Below, piece after piece: positions 56,042 to 64,000 of a DNA stretch of 64,000 bases; within the stretch, counting starts at the first letter, position 1; the number at the start of each line of letters is the position of its first letter. The DNA is from Monoplex corrugatus (Eukaryota; Mollusca; Gastropoda; Littorinimorpha; Ranellidae). The stretch lies in assembly GCA_030674185.1 (NCBI GenBank), contig CM060315.1, forward strand, positions 85,503,454 through 85,567,453, written 5' to 3'. Below the pieces are notes generated by a model. It searched no databases. It was not told the origin of the DNA and saw only the letters and a program-made list of their open reading frames with translations. The position numbers and the translations under genes were made by a program.

Positions 56042-57171
56042 TTATATTCTTAGACCCTGGTAAGTGAGCTGCTGATACAGCATTGTTTGACTGCAGGCAT
56101 CACAGCCAATTTTTTCCAAGGTGATCTTGTTACACTCAGGTTTTGTGCAGCCCATTTTACTAATGCAAGCGACTGTGGTACTGTTGTCAAACAGTACTTT
56201 ATGGGCAGAGTGATTTGAGTGTGAACAGAGCTGCTCTGAGTTAAGGCAATTGATGTCATCTCCCTGTTTATCTACTGACCATGTGCCATTTGTCTGTGTG
56301 TTAATTTTCACACACACACTCTCCATCCAGTCCCTGAGGTGTCTGACTGAACTAAGACAGTAGTTTCATTCCATGTTACAGGGGCAGGATATCTGGACAT
56401 GTTTTGAAACCACCATTCAATATCCTCTTTTATGTATGTCTGTAAGTTGTATGTAACAATCAAAGTTTACTTTGTTTTTAGTTAGAGCCTTATTCTTTGC
56501 TATTTCAAGACATTCCTAGAAAACTAGGGCAATCCACACGCTGGGCTGAAAGGCAACCATTTTGCCACTGACTTCAGCCAGTTGTCTGATAGATACTTTG
56601 TCTCTTTGTCCTATTTTGGTACAGGCTTCAGTGAGTTTTTCAGCTTTCTTTTCAGTGATAGCAACAGTCATGGACACCAAACCCAACTGAAAGCCCAGAA
56701 AGTCTATGCACTGCTTTGGTTCGAACACTGATTTCACAGGGTGAATGGTGAAACCCAACTTGTCCAACATACAAGTAGTATCTTTTACTGCACACATGCA
56801 GAGTTCATACTTGTCACCTTAAAACAATTCTATAAAGTTTGATTTGAAACTGAATTAAAAGTATTTTCTGCTGTTTTTTGTAATGTTGACAGAATAGTAA
56901 GCATCCTTGAGGTCATGGATGCAAAAAAGCAGTTTTGTTTGTTCATAACGCTAACTGCTTGTTTTAATGTGTCCATTTTGAAATGAATTTTCGCAATGAA
57001 TCTGTTTAACCCTTTCAAATGTAAGATGAATCTGGACTGACCATCTTTCTTCTGTCGGGTGAAAACATTGGATATGTATTCCCCAGGTGTGTGATGCACC
57101 TGGTGAATGAACCGTTTTTGTTCCAGTTTAAGAATTTCCTGTTGGATTGTCTGTAACTCTGAACTCAAGAA

Positions 57172-57264
<93 letters not shown>

Positions 57265-57410
57265 TTTTTTGGTAAAGCAAGTGATGGGTCTAAAAGGTGT
57301 TCCTGTTGGATTGTCTGTAACTCTGAACTCAAGAAGCATATCTCCTTTTTTGGTAAAGCAAGTGATGGGTCTAAAAGGGACTGGATATTAACCCCTTTGA
57401 TCTGATCCAA
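56042..57410 (-). pseudogene. DIRS reverse transcriptase and RNase H, decayed
   Basis: RFIHQVHHTPGEYISNVFTR, KKDGQSRFILHLKGLNRFIA and HFKMDTLKQAVSVM match DIRS-type RT. DKLGFTIHPVKSVFEPKQCI and DFLGFQLGLVSMTVAITEKK cover the RT thumb region. LFDNSTTVACISKMGCTKPE is RNase H (~56.1-56.25 kb). The catalytic Y/F-x-D-D segment lies in a damaged stretch between 56797 and 56880. A local duplication (57138-57299 against 57300-57380) and a (TA)n insertion break the N-terminal part. Confidence 0.85.
57174..57262. repeat. (TA)n microsatellite inside DIRS RT
   Basis: About 44 TA units interrupting the DIRS coding region, next to an ~80-bp direct duplication of that region. Confidence 0.97.
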
Positions 57411-57639
57411 AATCCACTGATCTTAAGTAATGATTTTCCAATTGCCTAAATGATCAGCTATTTTTCCCCCGTAAAAATTTTCAGGTGTATTCTGGGGGAG
57501 GGGGGAGGTAGGTCACTCACCAGTTGTAAGGGTGGATGGGGTAGGCTCTCTGTAGGTGGAGTCATTCTTTCTTCCGTATCTTCAGGGTGTGGCTGAAAAT
57601 GGTGTTGTGGCTTATTTGGTCGGCCTGATCTTCTGACGC

Positions 57640-58180
57640 TGTGATGTCTTGCTCCTCACGATGTGAGGGGTTGGGTGGAGATATGTTCCAACCCCTCCAA
57701 GGTCTGTTTCTTGGAAACCCCATTCTTCTAGAAAGTTTCTGTGCCTTCGTGTTCGCCTCTATCCTTTATGTGATATCATCACCAAAAAGGTTGTTTGTTG
57801 ACTGGTCAATTGAAATTTTTTTCTGAGAGGGTGAGAGGCTGCATGTCTGGTGGTAGAGCCGGACGTAGTGCATCTTGGCGAGCTTGGGACATGTCCTTAT
57901 GACAAGATATGAACAGACAGAACACATTTGCCAAATGCTGAAAAATCTCTCTGGGCTGGTCTGCTTCTGTTTCAGATTGTCCATGATTGTCCATAACAAG
58001 CGCTAGGCTTCCCGTTACTAGATCCTGTACACTGTCCAGACGGTTGTCACATTTCTGTGAAAAGGTGTCCAGAGAATCTAATTCTGGGCTTAGTTTGGGT
58101 GTTCTCCTGGCCGGAATATTCTTTCATCTAGTACAAGACTGCAGCAGCTCCCTGATCTTTTTTCTGTCTCATTTCTGAGT
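57640..58180 (-). pseudogene. DIRS Gag-like region, decayed
   Basis: Frames encode VMDNHGQSETEADQPREIFQ, FLISCHKDMSQARQDALRPA and LPPDMQPLTLSEKNF. The spacing of 'L ... R ... L.P ... ' and the downstream Pro-rich tail fit the DIRS ORF upstream of RT. No catalytic function expected. Confidence 0.6.
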
Positions 58181-58699
58181 CCTGTATCAGAAGTTGATGC
58201 AAGTGCATCATCCACATTGGGCCCTTCACGTTCAATGCAAATATACCAGTCAAAGCCAAAGTATGGGTCATGCAGTGGCCGATTAACTCAAAGTCTGTTT
58301 CTTTGTACTAGTGACCAGAACTTAGACACAAAGAGGTTGCTGTGTAGATTTCAATACCACGCTTGTCTGCACGGAACTAATCCACCTGCCAGCTGACAGT
58401 TAAAGATAAAAATCAAATTGTCTAGCTTAACTAGGAATTCCACTTGTGAAACATACAATGGTAAATCACAGTTATTACCAGCAACAATAGATTCATTCCA
58501 AAACACGTAGTGAAGCCAGAATAAAGACAGAAAGGACACACAAGCACCACACGTCTGGCTCTGACAGGAACTTATGCATGAATGACGAACTCTCACATTC
58601 TCTCGCTTGATCCAGAATCCTGAGGGAATTCTGGGAGGCAAAACCTGTGATAACTCACTAAGTGGAAATACAGTAGAGGAAAACTTTAGCAATGAGGGG

Positions 58700-59013
58700 T
58701 CAATCTGTGTCATTTCAATTTTTTAGCAGAAACACTTTCTGTAGATACCAAACTTCAACTGTACAAAGTTAGCTTAAAAGTGTCATTAAATTGTTAGAAT
58801 CAAGCTTTCACTTGAGCAAAACGGTCAAAGCTTGGTCATTCTTTTGATCAAATTGCATACTTTCACATTAATAATATTCAGTGTAATCCTTCCAGAGCCC
58901 CGCCCAATGCACATCCCTGAAAGGTGTGTGTCTTGGTTTTCCCATGCTGTGCCAGTTATCTACAAAGAGCAATACTGCTGAATGGCACTAGGGCTGTCAA
59001 AGAACAGTTTTCT
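58700..59013. other. Intron sequence
   Basis: No feature recognised. Confidence 0.5.
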
Positions 59014-59510
59014 CAAAACCATTGTCAGAGGGTATATCATTTCAAATAACTAAAATTTCCACATTTTCAACCAATGACATACAATCATCAGTGCTCAGAA
59101 CCATTGTCAGAGGGTATATCATTTCAAATAACTAAAATTTCCACATTTTCAACCAATGACATACAATCATCAGTGCTCAAAACCATTGTCAGAGGGTATA
59201 TCATTTCAAATAACTAAAGTTTCCACATTTTCAACCAATGACATACAATCATCAGTGCTCAAAACCATTGTCAGAGGGTATATCATTTCAAATAACTAAA
59301 GTTTCCACATTTTCAACCAATGACATACAATCATCAGTGCTCAAAACCATTGTCAGAGGGTATATCATTTCAAATAACTAAAGTTTCCACATTTTCAACC
59401 AATGACATACAATCATCAGTGCTCAAAACCATTGTCAGAGGGTATATCATTTCAAATAACTAAAATTTCCACATTTTCAACCAATGACATACAATCATCA
59501 GTGCTCAGAA
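59014..59510. repeat. 82-bp tandem repeat, six copies
   Basis: 'ccattgtcagagggtatatc' starts at 59019, 59101, 59183, 59265, 59347 and 59429. Copies are almost identical, differing by A/G at two positions, so the expansion is recent. Confidence 0.97.
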
Positions 59511-59817
59511 AAGAGTGTATATTTCAGAAATTTACTTTTCTCAAAACATCCAAAAAGAGAATTAGCACTTACTTTGTGCTCATGGGTCACACAGGCAGAA
59601 CAGTGACTACAAATGAGAGCACAACCTTGTGTCTTATGAATGTTTTTTGTACTGTTCATACCAGAGGAGGACCCAAGCCAGGATTCTCCATTACAATAAA
59701 AAAAACTAAACAAAAGAAAGTAAACAAACAAAAATACACAACAACTAAACTGTGACTGTGAGAACAGAATGTATATACAAACTTACAACATGCAAACCTG
59801 AATAATAACTAAAATAG
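59511..59817. other. Intron sequence
   Basis: Frame 59402-59755 runs through the tandem repeat and is not supported. Confidence 0.5.
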
Positions 59818-60058
59818 GAGGAGCTCACCTACACGCCGAAAAACATCAATTCAGTGCGGACAATGTCAACATCCTGGACAGAGAAAATAAGTGGTTCCAG
59901 CGAGGAGTCAAGGAGGCCATCTACATCGCAGCCACCAACCCCCCGCTCAACAGGGACCGGGGCCGTTACACCCTGCCCCCGGTGTACCATTCTCTGATTC
60001 GATCTCGTGAACTGGGTTCATCCCATGTTCGCGAGATCTGAGTAGAGATTCACGCAGA
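59818..60058 (+). pseudogene. Penelope-like element C-terminal fragment
   Basis: An uninterrupted ~68-codon frame without a start codon encodes HAEKHQFSADNVNILDRENK, WFQRGVKEAIYIAATNPPLN and RDRGRYTLPPVYHSLI, then a stop near 60041. The 'W-x-x-R-G-V-K-E-A-I-Y-I ... L-N-R-D-x-G' pattern is the C-terminal part of the GIY-YIG endonuclease domain of Penelope-like retroelements. The reverse transcriptase and the GIY-YIG core are absent, so the element is 5'-truncated at about 59815. A hammerhead-like motif follows, as in known members. Confidence 0.75.
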
Positions 60059-60064
60059 CAGCAT

Positions 60065-60121
60065 TAGAGCGCTGACGAAGATGGCGAGAACGCCATCGAA
60101 AGCTACGGAACTGTGAGTAGC
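60065..60121 (+). ncRNA. Hammerhead-ribozyme-like motif after the Penelope fragment
   Basis: CTGACGA (60072-60078) is followed by A, then a perfect 7-bp stem GATGGCG-AGAA-CGCCATC, and then GAAA (60098-60101). This is the conserved two-part core of hammerhead ribozymes. Next, GCTAC (60102-60106) can pair with GTAGC (60117-60121). The cleavage-site UH dinucleotide expected after that stem is not obvious (GATT follows). Penelope-like elements are known to carry hammerheads near their ends, so the context fits. Activity is uncertain. Confidence 0.6.
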
Positions 60122-60203
60122 GATTTTTACACTGTTGGGAGACCTTGTTCTTCAAAATTGGTAGCATTATATTTTATCTGAATAATAAACATATGAAAAG
60201 ATA

Positions 60204-60853
60204 TTAACTCTCTCGCTACGCATGTCAGGATTTCCTAATCACATGTCAACAACGCTTGTTTACGACCATTGGAGAAATCCAACTTGAGTTTTGAAAATTG
60301 GCGGGGCTTTCAGTATTTCCGTTAACCAAAACTAATAGCCAGAAATAGATTCTTTGGTCATTCTTAGCCTCGTTTCAGGCCATTAGGTCACTGTACTCTG
60401 CAGCTGGTGTGTAGACAGTGCAAAGTTCACAACCCACTATCTCCGCAGCGAAGCAGATGATGGAAAAGCAAATGGCTGAACAATACTCAACAACTCTGCG
60501 CTGTTCAACACAATCTCTTCCTTCAGTGCATGTGGAGTGTGTGCACGTTGGATTTTATGAAATTTCATTCAAAATGTGACTGTAGGAACTGATGTATTGA
60601 CCTGACTGTATTTTGTAAGACATTTTTCACCTAAAAATGTCTCTAATTTTACTTGTACCATTACTCAGCAACCATGAGGGTTAGACAGTTGAAATTTCAG
60701 CATTTTGTACACCAATCCTTTAATATATGACCTGCCAAATTTCAAAACTCTCTGTTTTCATTTGTTTGTATGAGAATTTTTCTCATGACCTATACAAATG
60801 GTGTGTATCAGGGGAATGGCAAGGGGCATAATCGTACACAGCGAGTGAGTTAA
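60204..60853. mobile_element. TTAA MITE family M3, copy 2 (inverted)
   Basis: TTAACTCTCTCGCTACGCAT ... CAGCGAGTGAGTTAA, 650 bp. The interior is reverse-complementary to 49504-50163. Both TTAA ends are intact. Confidence 0.92.
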
Positions 60854-60984
60854 TGAAATGAACCACCACAATTAGGATATTTCAGAAAACAACAACAAAG
60901 TACCAGCATGCTCGCACACACAGACACAGACACAGACACAGAAGCAGGAAGGGGTAGATGGACAGAAAGACAGAGAGTACTCAC

Positions 60985-61085
60985 TTTGGTCGATTTTTCA
61001 CAATTTCTCCTGTGCTCTTGTTTATTGCAGCCACCAGCCGTTTTATGACAGCCGGCTCATTGACACACTGGTAATGGAAGACCAC
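60985..61085 (-). CDS. HBS1L: HBS1-like translational GTPase, exon before the last domain-III exon
   Basis: The minus-strand exon runs from after GTTCAG (61085) to CCAAA|GTGAGT (60985). It encodes [34 protein letters not shown], and ends in phase 2, which the exon at 54157 completes. 'HYQ-x-V-x-EPAVIK-x-L-x-x-x-x-NKSTGE-x-x-K' is characteristic of HBS1-like proteins and separates them from eRF3 and EF1A. 101 nt, no damage. The intron downstream is 6.8 kb and carries the M3 MITE, Penelope fragment, tandem repeat and DIRS element. Upstream exons with the GTP-binding domain lie beyond 64 kb or in unrecognised sequence. Confidence 0.85.
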
Positions 61086-61169
61086 CTGAACACCAAACAA
61101 CACCCATACTCACAGTGGAACACCATTTCAACACAAATATTATCATCATTAATGTTCTGAGCCCAGTAG

Positions 61170-61520
61170 ACTGTGTACAGCCACATCAGGGCCATAACCA
61201 TCTCAAAACACACACACACAACCTCAATACCCTGAAAAAAAGAGAAAAAAACGACTGGAAAAGAAAATTAAGTAGATATAATAACAATGCATTCACACAC
61301 ATACTCTAAGGATATGCTCCAGGCTTTGACCATTCCACCCAATTTATCACCAAGGAGTTTAGAAGAAAAATACAGGAACACAAATGTATGAACATAGCCA
61401 TACACACTAAAACATGTATAAAAAGTGGCCTAAATTACCTAAAACTGCTTCTGCACACCACAATTCCTTAGACCCAAAAAATGCAGTTAACACATCTACC
61501 TGGTTATCAAGACGCAAGAC
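61170..61520. repeat. Interspersed repeat R1, copy 3
   Basis: 'cagccacatcagggccataa' to 'gcagttaacacatctacc'. A (CA)n tract and unique sequence follow, and the R1 end ('gtgaatggaccagaaaggca') reappears at 61976-62010. Confidence 0.8.
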
Positions 61521-61597
61521 TGGTTTATTGTCTGTACATAGGATACAGAAATTCACTTGTTGGCATGTGCTATATGAAAACATATAATCAGAAACAC

Positions 61598-61613
61598 ACC
61601 ACACACACACACA

Positions 61614-61676
<63 letters not shown>
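61598..61676. repeat. (AC)n microsatellite
   Basis: AC units with one CC interruption at about 61620, inside the split R1 copy. Confidence 0.97.
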
Positions 61677-61679
<3 letters not shown>

Positions 61680-62029
61680 TTTATCACGCATACACACCTG
61701 ACCAATGGTCACCCCCCCTCTAACAGCACATCCCCTGCATCCCTCCTCACTATCCCTATCCCAGTAAAAACAGGTTACCAAACCACACATAAACTCATAA
61801 CACACATTATTCAGAATTAAAAAGACAAATAAACATTAAGCTTTGACAGAGACCAGTGAATAGTATTCGAGACGGAAGAATTGGGAGGATGGGGGGATGG
61901 TGGAAGGCGATGGTTAAGGGAGAGGGGGGAATAATCCTAATACAAAGAGCGTTTAAGGCTTTGTAGAACACACACCAGTGAATGGACCAGAAAGGCAGAA
62001 AATGACAGGAATCATCTCATCTCTCTCCC

Positions 62030-62880
62030 TCACCGGGATCACCAGCAGGAGCCATCCTTGATTTCACACATTTTTACTGGGTAACACGATTAAGACATCT
62101 GTGGGCGACCTCCTGGATCTCCAGACCACAGACTCCGGCGATGTTGTTGAAATAGGAGGTGTGCGGTCGTCCCTTTCTTCTCCTTGCCTCAACTTTCCCC
62201 GCGGGGACTGTTGATATCAAATCTGTTTTGGTTCAGCTTTCTTTTGTTGATCTCTGTCAGCAGCTGGCGCCTGACATTCAGTTCCTTTAACACGCTATCG
62301 TTTGTTCTTCTGTCTGTCCATTTGACTCTGAGAAGTCGTCTACAGAGCCACATTTCTGCTGCTTTTATTTTGCTTTCTTTGTCTTTTCTTAGTGTCCAGG
62401 CTTCGCAACCATACATCAAAACAGGCCAAATCAAAATTTTCAGGATTCTTAGTTTTAAATCTTTGGGAAGCCCTCTGTCTTTCCATACCTTGTGTAACTG
62501 GACCATTTTGTGTTTTGCTTTGCCAATTTTTGTTTTCACATCTTTTGTGCGGGAGCCGTCATCTGCTTTTGCAGATGCTTGAAATGTTGGGACATTTTCT
62601 AAGTCTGTTTTAGTTATTTGAATGTTTGGACATTCCTGGCCAGCTTTTCTTGCTATGCGCATTACTTTAGGGTTGTTTTTTTTTGTTTTTTGTTTTTTGT
62701 TTTCATTCAGGTTTAATCCTGCCTTGCAACGTGCTGTATCTGCTTGGTAGAGAACTCTCTTCATGCTTGTGATGTTTTCTGCCATTAACGTAGTGTCGTC
62801 CACGTATCTCTGGTTGGTAATGTTTCTTCTTCCAATCTTAATTTCCATCTCTTCTAGATCTGTCTCTTTGGACATATAGT
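62030..62880 (-). pseudogene. LINE family B, 3' half of reverse transcriptase ORF
   Basis: The minus-strand frame encodes the catalytic block (NQRYVDDTTLMAENI), KTKIGKAKHKMVQLHKVWKD, ILIWPVLMYGCEAWTLRKDK, RRLLRVKWTDRRTNDSVLKE. After a stop near 62189 comes the tail RKGRPHTSYFNNI. The YVDD variant (Val instead of Ala) and the tail separate it from family A. The 3' border resembles the fragment at 4190-4495. It is 5'-truncated where repeat R3 begins, near 62880. Confidence 0.85.
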
Positions 62881-63288
62881 GAAAAGAAAGGGGAAAGCAC
62901 AAAAAGTCTTTCACTTTCAACAGACTTTCACTTAACACGTGACCAGCTGACACAACTCAGGCAGAAGATGCGGTAACACGTGCCATGTTCAGCTGTGTAC
63001 ATCATTTAGCTTACTTAGTACTGGACACTTCATGCTCATGAAAGTAAAGTACAGTAGGCCTCAACTTCTGCCAGTAACAAACACTATAGAAGTAATAATC
63101 AAACACAAAGTATGGTCTGCCTTGAAAGTGACAGAAAACCACAAAACCACCTAGATGGGCATATAAATCATTAACAGAATGTGAATACACTTTGATGTAA
63201 ACATTTGCAAATGCTAAAATAAATACACACACATTTACACTCATCTCCAATCTCTCTCTCTTTCATACACACACATGCACGCATACAT

Positions 63289-63355
<67 letters not shown>
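62881..63355. repeat. Repeat R3, uninterrupted copy with empty TTAA site
   Basis: Aligns with 23860-23918 plus 25259-25600. A single TTAA at 62932-62935 stands where PB2 is inserted in the other copy. The right end carries a (CA)n tract at 63291-63354. Confidence 0.85.
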
Positions 63356-63359
<4 letters not shown>

Positions 63360-63633
63360 GAATATGAATGATTTAATGTTTTAGGCTGTAAGGCCCATTA
63401 ACACTGGGACATGTGGAACGGGTTAGCTTCACAACATGGGAACCATATCACGGTAGTACAAAAATACAAATATGATTGTTGATCATCATTACACGTTCAA
63501 ATGGACTTCATGTATGCACCAGACAGATATCATTTACAAGAGATATGCCGAGAGAGAGTCAAATTTGGTGTGAGAGTCATTACACACATCAGTCACAACA
63601 TTCATGGTGGGTCTAGATAATTGTCACACTCAC
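63356..63633. other. No recognised feature
   Basis: Nothing assignable. Confidence 0.5.
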
Positions 63634-63703
63634 CGTTGTCTTTAACACCTCAGCTGGAACTTTCAAGAGTTGTGTCCATTTTCCACGACAATGCTTGAAT
63701 TTT
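63634..63703 (-). CDS. Candidate exon of unknown gene
   Basis: The minus-strand segment lies between CTGCAG (acceptor) and ACG|GTGAGT (donor). It is open in one frame as KFKHCRGKWTQLLKVPAEVL, KTT. Upstream, at 63710-63960, are two more open acidic segments (ELPKTELEENITVDSDEEEE ending at a GTAAGT; VTDELSDSSENLC). I do not recognise the protein and these do not match HBS1. It could be a second gene, an alternative exon or a decayed transposon leader. Confidence 0.3.
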
Positions 63704-64000
63704 CTGCAGTATGTCAGAATATCAAATATCCGGCTCATCAACAGGCTGTTGTGATGTCATGCAAAGATTTTCGCTACTGTCACTAAGTTCATCAGTCACA
63801 CCTGCAGCACATGTCCAGTTATTTCCCCTGTCTCAGTTTTCGTTGTACCCTTATCCTTGCCACTTACGTCCACCCTTCCCTCCTCTTCTTCATCACTATC
63901 AACAGTTATATTTTCCTCCAATTCAGTTTTGGGAAGCTCTGTCATGTCTAACTGTCACTGTAAGTGTATCTGTGTCACTACCAGGTAAGGCAAACTGACA

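Larger units (their letters stand above)
54585..58658 (-). mobile_element. DIRS-like retrotransposon with inverted terminal repeats
   Basis: The ends are inverted copies. Left: GTGAGTTCG..., 'gttttgcctctcagaattct', 'caggattctgggtcaagc'. Right, in complement: GTGAGTTATCAC..., 'gttttgcctcccagaattcc', 'caggattctggatcaagc'. Between them, on the minus strand and in order, are a Gag-like region, reverse transcriptase, RNase H and a tyrosine recombinase, the canonical DIRS layout. All frames are disrupted. It sits in the HBS1-like intron, antisense-neutral (same strand as the gene). Confidence 0.88.

Noticed and set aside
57385..57440. TTAACCCCTTTGATCTG as another TTAA foldback
   Set aside because: No inverted second arm nearby, and it lies inside the DIRS coding region, so it is probably chance similarity.

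Overview
The window is eukaryotic genomic DNA from a metazoan, most likely a mollusc and probably a marine gastropod. The evidence is spliced host exons with GT-AG borders, very abundant (TG/CA)n microsatellites, tRNA-derived SINEs, non-LTR retrotransposons, a DIRS element, a Penelope-like fragment, piggyBac-type TTAA elements and an N-RAG/RAG1-like transposase gene of a kind known from molluscs. Species assignment is inference. There are no bacterial-style operons, rRNA, tRNA or CRISPR arrays.

Two host genes converge on each other. On the + strand are 3' exons of a metadherin/LYRIC-like gene: ~3637-3751, 20536-20628, and a terminal exon at 26800-26855 ending in a tryptophan-proline-lysine-rich tail, with poly(A) signals near 27171. 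All its introns appear to be phase 1. On the - strand are the last three coding exons of an HBS1-like translational GTPase (ribosome rescue factor): 60985-61085, 54013-54157 and a predicted 27-nt terminal exon at 47583-47609, probably followed by a long 3' UTR. Neither gene is complete here, because both 5' parts lie outside the window.

Nearly everything else is transposon material. The 16.8-kb LYRIC intron holds a ~177-bp periodic repeat (4.7-6.35 kb). It also holds a nested block bounded by TTAA plus CCCCTTGACTGCC ends (7594-17469). That block contains a nearly intact piggyBac transposon (7676-10616), a decayed piggyBac N-terminus, a CR1/L2-like LINE 3' end and a degraded RAG1-like (N-RAG-type) gene on the - strand (13188-16218). 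A 606-bp MITE and a LINE with a twin-priming inversion follow (17.6-20.1 kb). The next LYRIC intron holds a 1.2-1.3 kb inverted duplication whose arms share a defective piggyBac end (21766-26047).

The intergenic region (27.2-44.7 kb) contains SINEs, tandem repeats, a 263-bp palindrome and a family of small TTAA-bounded foldback elements. It also contains a nearly full-length but broken LINE (39.2-43.0 kb) interrupted by a SINE. The HBS1-like introns contain a tyrosine-recombinase relic, two copies of a ~650-bp TTAA MITE, a LINE split by a 1.15-kb piggyBac-like element, a DIRS element with inverted terminal repeats (54.6-58.7 kb), a six-copy 82-bp tandem repeat and a Penelope-like 3' end followed by a hammerhead-like RNA motif. 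The recurrent theme is TTAA-targeted (piggyBac-type) mobility in several independent families, with empty-site paralogues visible in the same window for two insertions.
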